Assembly: GCA_964577955.1 (NCBI GenBank)
Contig: CAZOAZ010000006.1
Location: forward strand, 62,001-126,000
Length of the DNA: 64,000 nt
DNA from: CADEEX01 sp964577955
Lineage (GTDB): Bacteria; Acidobacteriota; Vicinamibacteria; Vicinamibacterales; CAVVIG01
Direction of reading: 5' to 3'
Within the stretch, counting starts at the first letter, position 1; every line of letters starts with the position of its first letter. Under the pieces are notes generated by a model. The model did no database searches. It saw only the letters and a program-made list of their open reading frames with translations, and was not told the origin of the DNA. A program made the position numbers and the translations under genes. Shown piece by piece: positions 35,004 through 42,744 of this stretch.

Positions 35004-35657
35004 ATGAACCGTAAGACCCTCATCACCATGTGGACGGCCACGCTGCTGAGCGCGGCGTCCGCGTTCGCCCAGGCGCCGCCGCCGGCCACGGAAGTTGGCA
35101 TCGGCGCGCTCGCGCTGACGAACGTTCCCGCCAAGGGCGGGGCCAAGCTGACGGTGACGTCGCCGGCGTTCAAGCACATGGCCGACATCCCGTTCGAGAA
35201 CACCCAGTACCAGGGAAACAAGTTCCCGGGTCTCGAATGGACCGCCGGCCCCGCCGGCACCAAGTCCTACGTCGTCATCATGCAGGACACCGACGCGATG
35301 ATGCGCGGCGGGCCGATCCTCCACTGGACGATGTTCAATGTGTCGGGCACGAAGCTGGACGCGGGCATGACGACCGCGCCGGCCGGCGCGACCCACGGGC
35401 CCAACATCCGCGGCGCGAACCAGCCCTACATGGGACCGCGCACGCCGGCGGGCCCGAAGCACCGCTATCACCTCCAGGTCTTCGCGCTCGACACGACGCT
35501 CGACGCGGCGACCGCTGGCGCGTCGCTCGACGCGCTGACGACCGCGATGAAGGATCACGTGTTGGCGTCAGGTGAGCTCATCGGACTCGGTCAGGTCGAT
35601 CCCAACGCTCCGGCACCGGCGGGACGCGGCGGCGGCGCGCCGCCTCCGGGATTCTAG
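35004..35657 (+). CDS. Exported YbhB/YbcL-type phosphatidylethanolamine-binding protein
   Basis: PEBP/RKIP-fold protein of 217 residues, exported (signal peptide ending SAFAQ). Family landmarks: FPGLEWTAGPAGTKSYVVIM, QDTDAMMRGGPILHWTMFNV (Asp and His of the ligand site), GPRTPAGPKHRYHLQVFALD and LGQVDP. Physiological role of bacterial members is unclear. GGAGACACTTC lies before ATG. Single gene with its own promoter and downstream terminator. Confidence 0.9.
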   Translation: MNRKTLITMWTATLLSAASAFAQAPPPATEVGIGALALTNVPAKGGAKLTVTSPAFKHMADIPFENTQYQGNKFPGLEWTAGPAGTKSYVVIMQDTDAMMRGGPILHWTMFNVSGTKLDAGMTTAPAGATHGPNIRGANQPYMGPRTPAGPKHRYHLQVFALDTTLDAATAGASLDALTTAMKDHVLASGELIGLGQVDPNAPAPAGRGGGAPPPGF

Positions 35658-35668
35658 ACAGTCATATC

Positions 35669-35694
35669 GGTAGGGACAGCCTTTAGGCTGTCCG
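35669..35694 (+). repeat. REP element (copy 9)
   Basis: 26-bp GTAG-headed hairpin between the PEBP stop and its terminator. Confidence 0.85.
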
Positions 35695-35705
35695 TCACTT
35701 CAAGG

Positions 35706-35739
35706 GCGGCGGTTCTTTGGAACCGCCGCTTTTTCTTTT
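35706..35739 (+). terminator. Rho-independent terminator after the PEBP gene
   Basis: Perfect 10-bp stem GCGGCGGTTC / GAACCGCCGC with a TTTG loop, followed by TTTTTCTTTT. It lies between convergent genes and could also slow transcription from the minus side. Confidence 0.88.
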
Positions 35740-35747
35740 GGGTGGGT

Positions 35748-36035
35748 CTAGTTGGTTAACGGGCGGATCCTGCCGCCAGAAATTTCCGCTTCAACCCATT
35801 GGCCGTTGACTCGTACGACCAACTGACCAGTCAAGATGTCGGTCGGGGCTGTCCGTCCGGTCTGGGGATCCGTCCGCGGGTCACGTCGCTGGCCTTCGAC
35901 ACGAAAACCCACGTCGCTTCCGGAGAGGACACGTGGTTCGTCCAATCGTCTGGGCAGCACCTGAGCCGTCAGGCCTGCTGCAATAGCCGCCGCGACCGCT
36001 ACCGAAAGCATCCACAGAATGATCGATGTCCGCAT
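35748..36035 (-). CDS. Small hypothetical exported or membrane-anchored protein
   Basis: Protein of 95 residues with a hydrophobic N-terminus (ILWMLSVAVAAAIAAGLTAQ), either a signal peptide or membrane anchor, then a short polar domain ending LVVRVNGQWVEAEISGGRI. No known family. Confidence 0.6.
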   Translation of the reverse strand: MRTSIILWMLSVAVAAAIAAGLTAQVLPRRLDEPRVLSGSDVGFRVEGQRRDPRTDPQTGRTAPTDILTGQLVVRVNGQWVEAEISGGRIRPLTN

Positions 36036-36196
36036 GCAGGCCTCCTGTCGCCGTTCCTGTCTGCTCGTTTGCGTTTAGACGCCTGCGCAGTCCGCGTAGG
36101 CGGGCCATAAGAAAGATCTCTGCGGCTTCTGCGATCTCGATGTGAAGCTTTTCTCTGCCATCCGGCTACAGCCGGACGCCACCGGGAAACACGTGT
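36036..36196. other. Intergenic stretch with repeat words
   Basis: Contains TCTGCGG/CTGCGATCTC words and a TCCGGCTACAGCCGGA hairpin near 36160. No gene seen. Confidence 0.4.
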
Positions 36197-37798
36197 CTAT
36201 TGCGCCGTCGAAAGCACGCGCGCGCGTGGAGCGGCACCGACCTGGTTGACAAAATAGGCGACGAAGCGCGCGACGCGCTCCAGGCCGGGTGTCGAGATCG
36301 TCTCGAGCATATCGCCGCTGGTGTGATAGAGCGGATTGCCCTGAATCAGCTGCAGGAGCGGGCTCTCGACGTCCGGATTGTCGCCAGCCCCGTACGTGCT
36401 CGCTGCCGACACGAAGTTCAGCCCGTAACGCAGCCCGCCGTCGCGGATGATCCCCTCGAGAAACGGCGAGCGTTTGCTCAGCCCGTTCATCGTGAAATTC
36501 TCGCCGGCGTCGGTGATCATGTCGCGGATCCCGAGCGTGTCGGTCCGCGCTGGATTCAGTTGCCGCACCGCCACATGTTCGAGATTCACGACCAGCACGT
36601 TCTTCGCGACGAGCGCCGGATTGAGTCCGACGAGTTGATCCGGTCCGTTCAGGCCGCCGGTGTGGTGTCCCGCGCTGCCGACAAAGACCAGCGTCCGCGC
36701 CGGCCGGTTCTCGGGTTTCGCGAAGTGCTCGGCCAGTCCGACCAGCACGGCGAGGCCGTCGGCGTTGTCGTTCGCACCGTCGAACCAGCCGTCGACGTGC
36801 GCGTTGACGATGATGTTCTCGTCGCTGGCGCCCAGCACGATCCCGATCACGTTCGAGGCGCGCAGCCCGCGCCGCTCCTCGGCCCTCATCGTCAGCGTCG
36901 CCTTGATGCTGTCGGCGACACCGGCCTTGGCCGCGGCGTCCATCACCTCTTCGAGGAAGCGCCCGTCCTGGCCGCCGAAGTTGAAGCAGGGGCCGCCGCA
37001 GTTGCTGATGTCGCGCGTCCGCATGTTGCCCGACTGATCGACGATGTTGAAAACGGCGACGGCGCCGCGCTTGATCAGTTCCTCCGCCTTCGCCCGAGCG
37101 GGTCCGCGTTCGAGGAAGAGATGCCCTTTCGGCGTGATGTGCTGCACGGCAATCTTGCCGCGGACGTTGATGTACTGGAGTTCAGCGGGGCGCGCCGTGC
37201 CGGCAAAGATCAGCGGCGCGGTCAGTCCTTCGGGCGGCAGCACCGTGCCGCCGGCGGGGATCGCCGACTCGAGAATCACGTCACGCGTGCCGGCGCCAAA
37301 CGCCGCGTCCGCGTGCAGTTTGACTTCCCACGACAGCGGGAGCCAGAGCGTCGTGCGCGGTGTCTGGTCGAACCACTGCCGCTCGACCTTCGGCACGCCG
37401 GCCGCACGGAACCGCTGCTCGACCCAGTCCATCGTCTTCTGACCCGACGGCATGCCGGTGATGCGGCCCCACAACTGGCCCGAGCCGACTTCCTTCGACT
37501 CGCGACTCCATTTCGCGAAGCCGACGATCGTCTCGAGGTCTTTGCGGATCGCATCGCCTTTGAGCGCGGCGAAGCGTTCTTCGCCGGAGGGTACCGTCAC
37601 CGGCCGCGGACCGTAGTCAGTTCCGAAGATGACCGGTGCCTTGTCGAACTGGAAGGGCGGCGGCAGGGTGACGCCAAACCACGCCGTTGATCTGGCTGCC
37701 GCCGGTCTCGCCGCCTGCTGCGCGATGACGAGGCCAGGCGCGATCGCCGTCAGCGCGATGAGGGCCGCGACGATCCGTGACCGCTGGGTTGAAGACAT
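36197..37798 (-). CDS. Exported M28-like protein, catalytic Glu pair not conserved
   Basis: M28 (Zn-aminopeptidase-like) protein of 533 residues with a signal peptide ending GLVIAQQ. A PA-like insert lies around 190-270. The zinc block HVDGWFDGANDNADG is present, but the position of the usual EExGLxGS motif reads SAGHHTGGLNG, so the catalytic and bridging Glu residues are missing. YGAGDNPDVESPL and PLYHTSGDM match other family positions. It may be a pseudo-enzyme or use a different metal site. Confidence 0.82.
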   Translation of the reverse strand: MSSTQRSRIVAALIALTAIAPGLVIAQQAARPAAARSTAWFGVTLPPPFQFDKAPVIFGTDYGPRPVTVPSGEERFAALKGDAIRKDLETIVGFAKWSRESKEVGSGQLWGRITGMPSGQKTMDWVEQRFRAAGVPKVERQWFDQTPRTTLWLPLSWEVKLHADAAFGAGTRDVILESAIPAGGTVLPPEGLTAPLIFAGTARPAELQYINVRGKIAVQHITPKGHLFLERGPARAKAEELIKRGAVAVFNIVDQSGNMRTRDISNCGGPCFNFGGQDGRFLEEVMDAAAKAGVADSIKATLTMRAEERRGLRASNVIGIVLGASDENIIVNAHVDGWFDGANDNADGLAVLVGLAEHFAKPENRPARTLVFVGSAGHHTGGLNGPDQLVGLNPALVAKNVLVVNLEHVAVRQLNPARTDTLGIRDMITDAGENFTMNGLSKRSPFLEGIIRDGGLRYGLNFVSAASTYGAGDNPDVESPLLQLIQGNPLYHTSGDMLETISTPGLERVARFVAYFVNQVGAAPRARVLSTAQ

Positions 37799-37811
37799 GA
37801 ACCGTCCTGAA

Positions 37812-37837
37812 CGGACAGGCTAAAGCCTGTCCCTACC
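37812..37837 (-). repeat. REP element (copy 10)
   Basis: 26 bp, first of two direct copies 40 bp apart between the M28-like start and the ferritin-like gene stop. Confidence 0.85.
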
Positions 37838-37851
37838 GGAATCAACGTGGG

Positions 37852-37877
37852 CGGACAGGCTAAACCCTGTCCCTACC
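37852..37877 (-). repeat. REP element (copy 11)
   Basis: 26 bp, second of the direct pair, with one stem change (CTAAACCCTG). Confidence 0.82.
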
Positions 37878-37882
37878 GAAAC

Positions 37883-39589
37883 TCAACCCTCGCGGAATTT
37901 GATCTCCGTGTGGGTGCCATCGCAGAGCGGTTTGTTGGCCGACTGTCCGCACCGGCACAACGCCACGCGATTGCGGACCTCGAGCGTCCGGCCATCGGAC
38001 ATCGTCACCGGAATGCCGCCAGTCACCCAGTAGGGTCCGTCCTTGGTGACGGCGATTGCGGCCGGCAGGTCCGGTTCGATCGGTCCCTGCTCCACGTTGT
38101 GCTTGATGTCGTGCAGCTCGTAGCCGAGGCGGCCGCCCGGACATCGCTCCACCATCTGCATGAGTTGAAAGCGGACTCGCGTGTCGTCGGTCCGCTCGAT
38201 CATGTCCCAGACCTTCTCGACTTTGTTGCCGCAGAATCCGGCGTGCGTGCAGAGCCGGCGATCGTCGGTCATCGTGATATGCGAGCCCTCGAAGCGATGC
38301 TGCGCCTTCGCGGTCGGCCGCGTCGACGCGCGTTCAGTGCCGTCGAAGTTCACGCGAAGGTGCGTCGCGTCGCAGAACGGCTTCTGCGACGACTGGCCGC
38401 AGCGGCACAGCCGATAGACCTTTTCGGTCTCGAGATCCGCCGTCTTGCGCCAGGTCGACGGCTCGTGCAGCTCGGAGTAGACGATCGCCTTGCGCGTCAG
38501 CGGCGCCCCGTGGACGACGTACGGGCCGTTGGGCATCACGGTGACCGTCATCGCCGCGTCTGCCACTGCTTCTCTGGGCACGTACTCAAACGACGGCCCC
38601 GCGGTCGTGGCGCCGTCGCCGGTCGGCATCTGCAAGAGCGCCTGCGCGACCTGCTTCATCTCGAGCATGGCGGCGACGCTGACCGCAAGTTCGGCAGGGT
38701 CGCCGTTGAAGGCGCGATCGAGTGCGCGCAACACTTCCGAGTACAGCGCGTTGAAAGCGTCCATCTGCGCGCGGATCTCGCTGCCTGCGGGAAAATCGGC
38801 GCTCTTCGGGTTGGACCGCATCGGATAGACCGCGTTCCAGTCGACGGCAAACGCAGGACCGCTCGGTCCCGACTGCGGCGTGTCACCGCGTTTATAGGCG
38901 CGGCCCTCCTTGAGCTCGACGAACCGGAAGTAGTGCGCGACCTCTTCGCGCTCGGCGTGGAACATGTCGCGATCGCCGTCCCACACTTCGTTGTGACGAA
39001 GCCCCTCGCCCTGATCCTCGATTTCGGCGATCGCGGCCTGCGCCGACGCCAGATCGGAAACCGCGACAATGCGGCCGCTGCCGCGGTAGGTCAGCGCCTG
39101 CGGAGTGATCTGCCGCGACCGGTCGCCGCTGAAGACCGCCGTTTCGCCGAGTGTCCGCGAGAGTTCCTGCAGCGCGTCGCCAATCGCCCGATAGAACTGA
39201 CCGATCGTGTCGAAGCGATCGGATTCGGGCGGCGCCTGCGGAGCCTCCGGCCTCTCGATCTTCATGAAGATGTCGATCGTCTCCGGGCTGAAGCGCGCCA
39301 GCGGCACCTGAAAAGCGTTGGCGCTGTGCGGCAGAAACGCCGGATAGCGCGGGATGAAGTCCGGCCGGTCAATCACCGGCGTGCCGCCGATGGCGTTCAG
39401 CACGTTGGCCGCGAGCGTCATGTGCAGCATTTCTTCGATCACCACCGACGCGATGGCGTCCACCGCCTCGCGGTTGGATCCCGGCTTGATCGAGTAGAGC
39501 GCGCACAGATACGGCGGGATGGTGCTGTGTTCGAGTTCGATGGCCCACTGCAGGTGGCGGCGGAGGTCGTCCAGACTGGTGATTGGCAT
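37883..39589 (-). CDS. Ferritin-like/CDGSH iron-sulfur multidomain protein
   Basis: Protein of 568 residues with several metal domains. Residues about 5-250 are a ferritin-like domain of the VioB/RebD type (AIELEHSTIPPYLCALYSIK, VIEEMLHMTLAANVLNAIGG). Then come a CDGSH-type cluster CRCGQSSQKPFCDATH, a Fer4_19 motif CTHAGFCGNKVEKVW, and a second CDGSH motif CRCGQSANKPLCDGTH. The first CDGSH has Ala for Gly. It is probably cytosolic and redox- or iron-related. Start MPITSLDDLRR chosen; upstream is repeat. Divergent from a CrtI-like oxidoreductase. Confidence 0.87.
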   Translation of the reverse strand: MPITSLDDLRRHLQWAIELEHSTIPPYLCALYSIKPGSNREAVDAIASVVIEEMLHMTLAANVLNAIGGTPVIDRPDFIPRYPAFLPHSANAFQVPLARFSPETIDIFMKIERPEAPQAPPESDRFDTIGQFYRAIGDALQELSRTLGETAVFSGDRSRQITPQALTYRGSGRIVAVSDLASAQAAIAEIEDQGEGLRHNEVWDGDRDMFHAEREEVAHYFRFVELKEGRAYKRGDTPQSGPSGPAFAVDWNAVYPMRSNPKSADFPAGSEIRAQMDAFNALYSEVLRALDRAFNGDPAELAVSVAAMLEMKQVAQALLQMPTGDGATTAGPSFEYVPREAVADAAMTVTVMPNGPYVVHGAPLTRKAIVYSELHEPSTWRKTADLETEKVYRLCRCGQSSQKPFCDATHLRVNFDGTERASTRPTAKAQHRFEGSHITMTDDRRLCTHAGFCGNKVEKVWDMIERTDDTRVRFQLMQMVERCPGGRLGYELHDIKHNVEQGPIEPDLPAAIAVTKDGPYWVTGGIPVTMSDGRTLEVRNRVALCRCGQSANKPLCDGTHTEIKFREG

Positions 39590-39670
39590 GGGGTCCCGCG
39601 AACCATGAGCGTACTTGTGGTGCGGACACCGGCACAAGGGCCCGGGCGACAGCGGTCGACGCGGACACTT

Positions 39671-39736
39671 TTGAACATGTTCAAGAGAACACTTGACGGG
39701 AGACGGTCCGTCCCCGTAGTGTTTGAACATGTTCAA
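39671..39736. repeat. 66-bp palindrome with two TTGAACATGTTCAA boxes
   Basis: TTGAACATGTTCAA is a perfect 14-bp palindrome present at both ends (39671-39684 and 39723-39736). The interior, starting AACACTTGACGGGAGACGG, is itself an inverted repeat, so the unit is symmetrical about its centre. The right box contains the ATG assigned to the CrtI-like gene. Either a pair of operators in the divergent promoter or a mobile hairpin. Confidence 0.7.
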
Positions 39737-41381
39737 TAATGGCGGGGCGCGGACGGATTCTCCGGACCTTGCACCCAGCACCTTGAACCCTGAACCAGCG
39801 CGGGTCTTTGACATCGCTATTGTTGGCGGCGGCATCGCCGGCATGGCCACCGCCGCGCGCCTCCAGGCCGCGGGCCTGAGCACCGTCGTCCTCGAAGCCC
39901 ACGCCCTGCCCGGCGGGTGCGCCGGTTACTTTCGCCGCGCCGGTTTCGCGTTCGACGTCGGTGCGACCACGCTGGTGGATTTCGAGCCGGGCGGCGTCGG
40001 CGGTGAACTGCTCGAGACGATCGGCATGCCGCGGTTCGAAGGCGAGGTCCTCCCCGGCTACATTGCCTGGCTGCCCGATCGTCGGGTCACGCTCTATCGA
40101 GATTCAGCGCGCTGGGCCGCCGAGCGGCTCCGTTGCCTTGGAGGCACCAACGCGCACCGTCGCTTCTGGTCTCGGCTGGACGCGATCGCGCACGCGTTCT
40201 GGGCGGCAAGCCGGGCCGGCGTGAAGGTGCCGATGCGGCGGCTCTCTGACCTCGTCCACACCATCCACGCGCTCGGTCTTCGACATCTGCCGCAACTTCG
40301 CCACCTGACCTGGACGATGGGCGACGCCCTGCGAGCACACGGACTCGAACGCGATGCCGCGCTGCGCGGCCTGCTCGGGATGCTGCTCGAGGACACCGTG
40401 CACGCGCCCGTCGACGAGGCGCCGCTCATCAACGGCGCGCTCGGCGCCACCATCCGCGGCGCCGGACTGACCCGGGCCCGCGGCGGCATGTATGGATTCT
40501 GGCGGCGCTTCACCGCTCACTATCGGGCGCTCGGCGGCGAGTTCCGCGGCGGGACGGCGGTCACGAAAATCGACGGCGCGAACGGCCGCTTCACGCTCGA
40601 CACCAGCCGCGGCACATTTCAGGCGCGCCGCGTGGTGAGCGCCGTTCCGGTTGCACTCACGTCACGGATCGGACCACCGGCCATCAAGGAAGCACTCGCA
40701 CCCCATCTGCGGCGCAACGAGCGGCATCTGGGCGGCGCGGTCGTCATGTTTCTCGGCGTGCCGGAACACGAAGTCGCCGCCCAGCCGTTCACGCATCACC
40801 AACTGCTGCAGGACTACGACGCGCGGCTCGGCAACGGCAACAACATGTTCATCTCCGTGTCGTCGCCAGGCGATCTCGAAAGCGCGCCGGCGGGACACCG
40901 GGCGGTGATGATCTCAACCCATTGCGAGCTCGCGGACTGGGAAGGGATGAGTCGCGAGGACTACGACGCGCGCAAACAGGCGGTCGGCGATCGTCTGCTG
41001 GGTTTCGCGCGCCGCGTCTATCCGGACCTGGGACACGCGCCGGTCGTCTTCGAAATCGCCACGCCGCGGACCTTCGAGCGATTCACGCGGCGGCCGCGCG
41101 GCGCCGTTGGCGGGTACCGATTGACGCTCGCGAACGCAAACCAGCGATCAATTCCGCACGATCTCGGCGTCCCGGGATTCTGGCAATGCGGCGATACCAC
41201 CTGGCCGGGCCTTGGCACAGTCGCCTGTGTGCTGGGCAGCCGCATCGTCGCCGATTTGGTGCTCGACAGCGCACCGCAGCGCGAACCTTACAGCGCTAGC
41301 CGCCTGCCACGAAGAAGACTTCACAACGAGCTCGCAGAAACCACAGAGTTGAACTTGGATGAAGCCACCACAGCCCCCTGA
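39729..41381 (+). CDS. FAD-dependent CrtI/CrtISO-like oxidoreductase
   Basis: FAD-binding desaturase or isomerase-like enzyme of 550 residues. IAIVGGGIAGMATAARLQAA is the dinucleotide-binding loop, followed by VVLEAHALPGGCAGYFRRAG. The C-terminus has FWQCGDTTWPGLGTVACVLG, the family FAD-contact motif. This group includes phytoene desaturases and carotenoid isomerases; no carotenoid genes are adjacent. The start is uncertain: ATG 39729 lies inside the palindrome and the first 20 codons look repeat-derived. Possibly functionally paired with the divergent iron-sulfur protein. Confidence 0.85.
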   Translation: MFNNGGARTDSPDLAPSTLNPEPARVFDIAIVGGGIAGMATAARLQAAGLSTVVLEAHALPGGCAGYFRRAGFAFDVGATTLVDFEPGGVGGELLETIGMPRFEGEVLPGYIAWLPDRRVTLYRDSARWAAERLRCLGGTNAHRRFWSRLDAIAHAFWAASRAGVKVPMRRLSDLVHTIHALGLRHLPQLRHLTWTMGDALRAHGLERDAALRGLLGMLLEDTVHAPVDEAPLINGALGATIRGAGLTRARGGMYGFWRRFTAHYRALGGEFRGGTAVTKIDGANGRFTLDTSRGTFQARRVVSAVPVALTSRIGPPAIKEALAPHLRRNERHLGGAVVMFLGVPEHEVAAQPFTHHQLLQDYDARLGNGNNMFISVSSPGDLESAPAGHRAVMISTHCELADWEGMSREDYDARKQAVGDRLLGFARRVYPDLGHAPVVFEIATPRTFERFTRRPRGAVGGYRLTLANANQRSIPHDLGVPGFWQCGDTTWPGLGTVACVLGSRIVADLVLDSAPQREPYSASRLPRRRLHNELAETTELNLDEATTAP

Positions 41382-41417
41382 TCGTCTCTGCGTGTTTTGC
41401 GGGCTCACTGTGAAGTT

Positions 41418-41837
41418 TTAGCGCTCCGGTTCACTGAGCCTCACGATCGTCCCCTGCGCCACAGCGCAGAGGGCTTCGCTGCCCTGGTCGTATACGTACA
41501 CGTCGCAGCGCACGACCGCCTGATTCTTGCCGGCGTGCACGACCGTGGCGCGGGCGACGAGATACTCGCCAATCGCCGGCCGCACGTAGTTGATCTTGAA
41601 CTCCGAGGTCACGACACCGCGGCCCATCGTGCTGCCGCCCGCATACGTGAGGGCGTTGTCGGCCGCGTAGCTGACGACGCCGCCGTGCACGAAGCCGTGC
41701 TGCTGCTTCAGCTCGTCGCGAATCGGCACCTTGAGTTCGGCGTGACCGGGTGAGTACGCGAGCAGCTCGGCCCCAAGCAACACGCTGAACGGCTGCGAGG
41801 CCAGGACTTGCCGTCCCCACGTGAGCAAATCGTCCAT
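41418..41837 (-). CDS. PaaI-family hotdog thioesterase
   Basis: Acyl-CoA thioesterase of the hotdog fold, 139 residues. The motif QQHGFVHGGVVSYAADNA includes the HGG loop and catalytic Asp region; VTSEFKINYVRPAIGEYLVA is the following strand. Cytosolic. Convergent with the CrtI-like gene. Confidence 0.87.
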   Translation of the reverse strand: MDDLLTWGRQVLASQPFSVLLGAELLAYSPGHAELKVPIRDELKQQHGFVHGGVVSYAADNALTYAGGSTMGRGVVTSEFKINYVRPAIGEYLVARATVVHAGKNQAVVRCDVYVYDQGSEALCAVAQGTIVRLSEPER

Positions 41838-41948
41838 TGAATGCGCCGCGCGTCCGGTCAGTCTACCCGAGCCGATCGTCGTTATGCATATCCGCAGAAC
41901 GGACAGACGAACCTGTCCCCGTAGCTTTGGCTGTGGAAAATCGAGAAA

Positions 41949-42046
41949 TGACCATTGATGAATGATGATCGATGATTGATGAATTCATTGGCTCATCGAT
42001 CACCACCTCAAATCATCATTCATCAATCATCGTTCATCATTGATCT
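41949..42046. repeat. ATGATTG-type inverted heptamer array 1
   Basis: Left arm of GATGAATGATGATCGATGAT words, right arm AATCATCATTCATCAATCAT, forming a long imperfect hairpin. The right arm runs into the 3' end of the hypothetical gene at 42023. Confidence 0.8.
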
Positions 42047-42517
42047 TCGTCGGTAAACCAGCGTCGCCCTTTCAATCGGCGTCCCACTTCGTTCTTCGAC
42101 GACCTGAATGATCAGACGCCCGTCGGCCTCGAGCGACCACTTCTCGCTTGAACTCGAATGTCCCCCGTCAGGCCTGGCGGCTTGCGAGGTCGCGGTAATG
42201 ATGAGTTCGTCGCCAAACCAGAACATCCCGTGCTCGGACCTCGCGCCGCCGTTCCCGACCGTGCCGCCGGCCAGAAACTGGTGAGTTCCAGCGCGCGGAT
42301 GGCTCGCCTCTCGCGTACCCGCGTGTTCGACGCTCATCGACAGAGGGCTCAGAAGGACGTTCAACTCCGTGGCCACGCTGCGAATCCGAACCCGCTCGGA
42401 TGCGTCCGGCACATTCGAATCGACGAGAAACCAGTGTCCCGAAAGGTCGGGCTCCGGGGCAAAACCCCCGAGACTGAACGCTCCGATAAGAAATATGAGA
42501 GCCCTTACAAAGGCCAT
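42023..42517 (-). CDS. Hypothetical secreted protein
   Basis: Protein of 164 residues with a hydrophobic signal segment (LIFLIGAFSLGGFA). The mature part begins PDLSGHWFLVDS, like lipocalin-type or DUF-type domains that start SGxW, and ends VEERSGTPIERATLVYRRR. The last residues (MMNDD) and the stop are encoded by an ATGATTG repeat arm. No function seen. Confidence 0.6.
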   Translation of the reverse strand: MAFVRALIFLIGAFSLGGFAPEPDLSGHWFLVDSNVPDASERVRIRSVATELNVLLSPLSMSVEHAGTREASHPRAGTHQFLAGGTVGNGGARSEHGMFWFGDELIITATSQAARPDGGHSSSSEKWSLEADGRLIIQVVEERSGTPIERATLVYRRRSMMNDD

Positions 42518-42744
42518 GCGCGCTTAGACACCGAGAACAGAGACGCCAGTGGCTCGTCGTCCAACTCATCCATTCTTCAATCATCGTTCGTCATTCATCA
42601 CTCACATATGTCGTAGCTGACACCCCTGCCATGTCGTCCGCAGCCCTAACCTACACGCCGGGTGCTGCTTGCGACCACCAGCACGGCAAAATCCGCCTGA
42701 TCGGTGAGGTTCGTTACTGGCGCGTGCATTGCACAAGGGTGCAC
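42518..42744. other. Gap upstream of PBP1A with a partial heptamer array
   Basis: Contains a one-armed ATGATTG-type array at 42566-42604 and an 18-bp GTGCATTGCACA-like motif near 42724. No gene supported, although the PBP1A frame is open back to 42631. Confidence 0.4.

Noticed and set aside
36200..37690. 496-residue plus-strand frame across the M28-like gene
   Set aside because: Shadow frame; the minus strand carries the signal peptide and zinc motif.
37847..39739. 630-residue plus-strand frame across the ferritin/CDGSH gene
   Set aside because: Mirror of the codon structure of the real minus gene, no recognisable domain.
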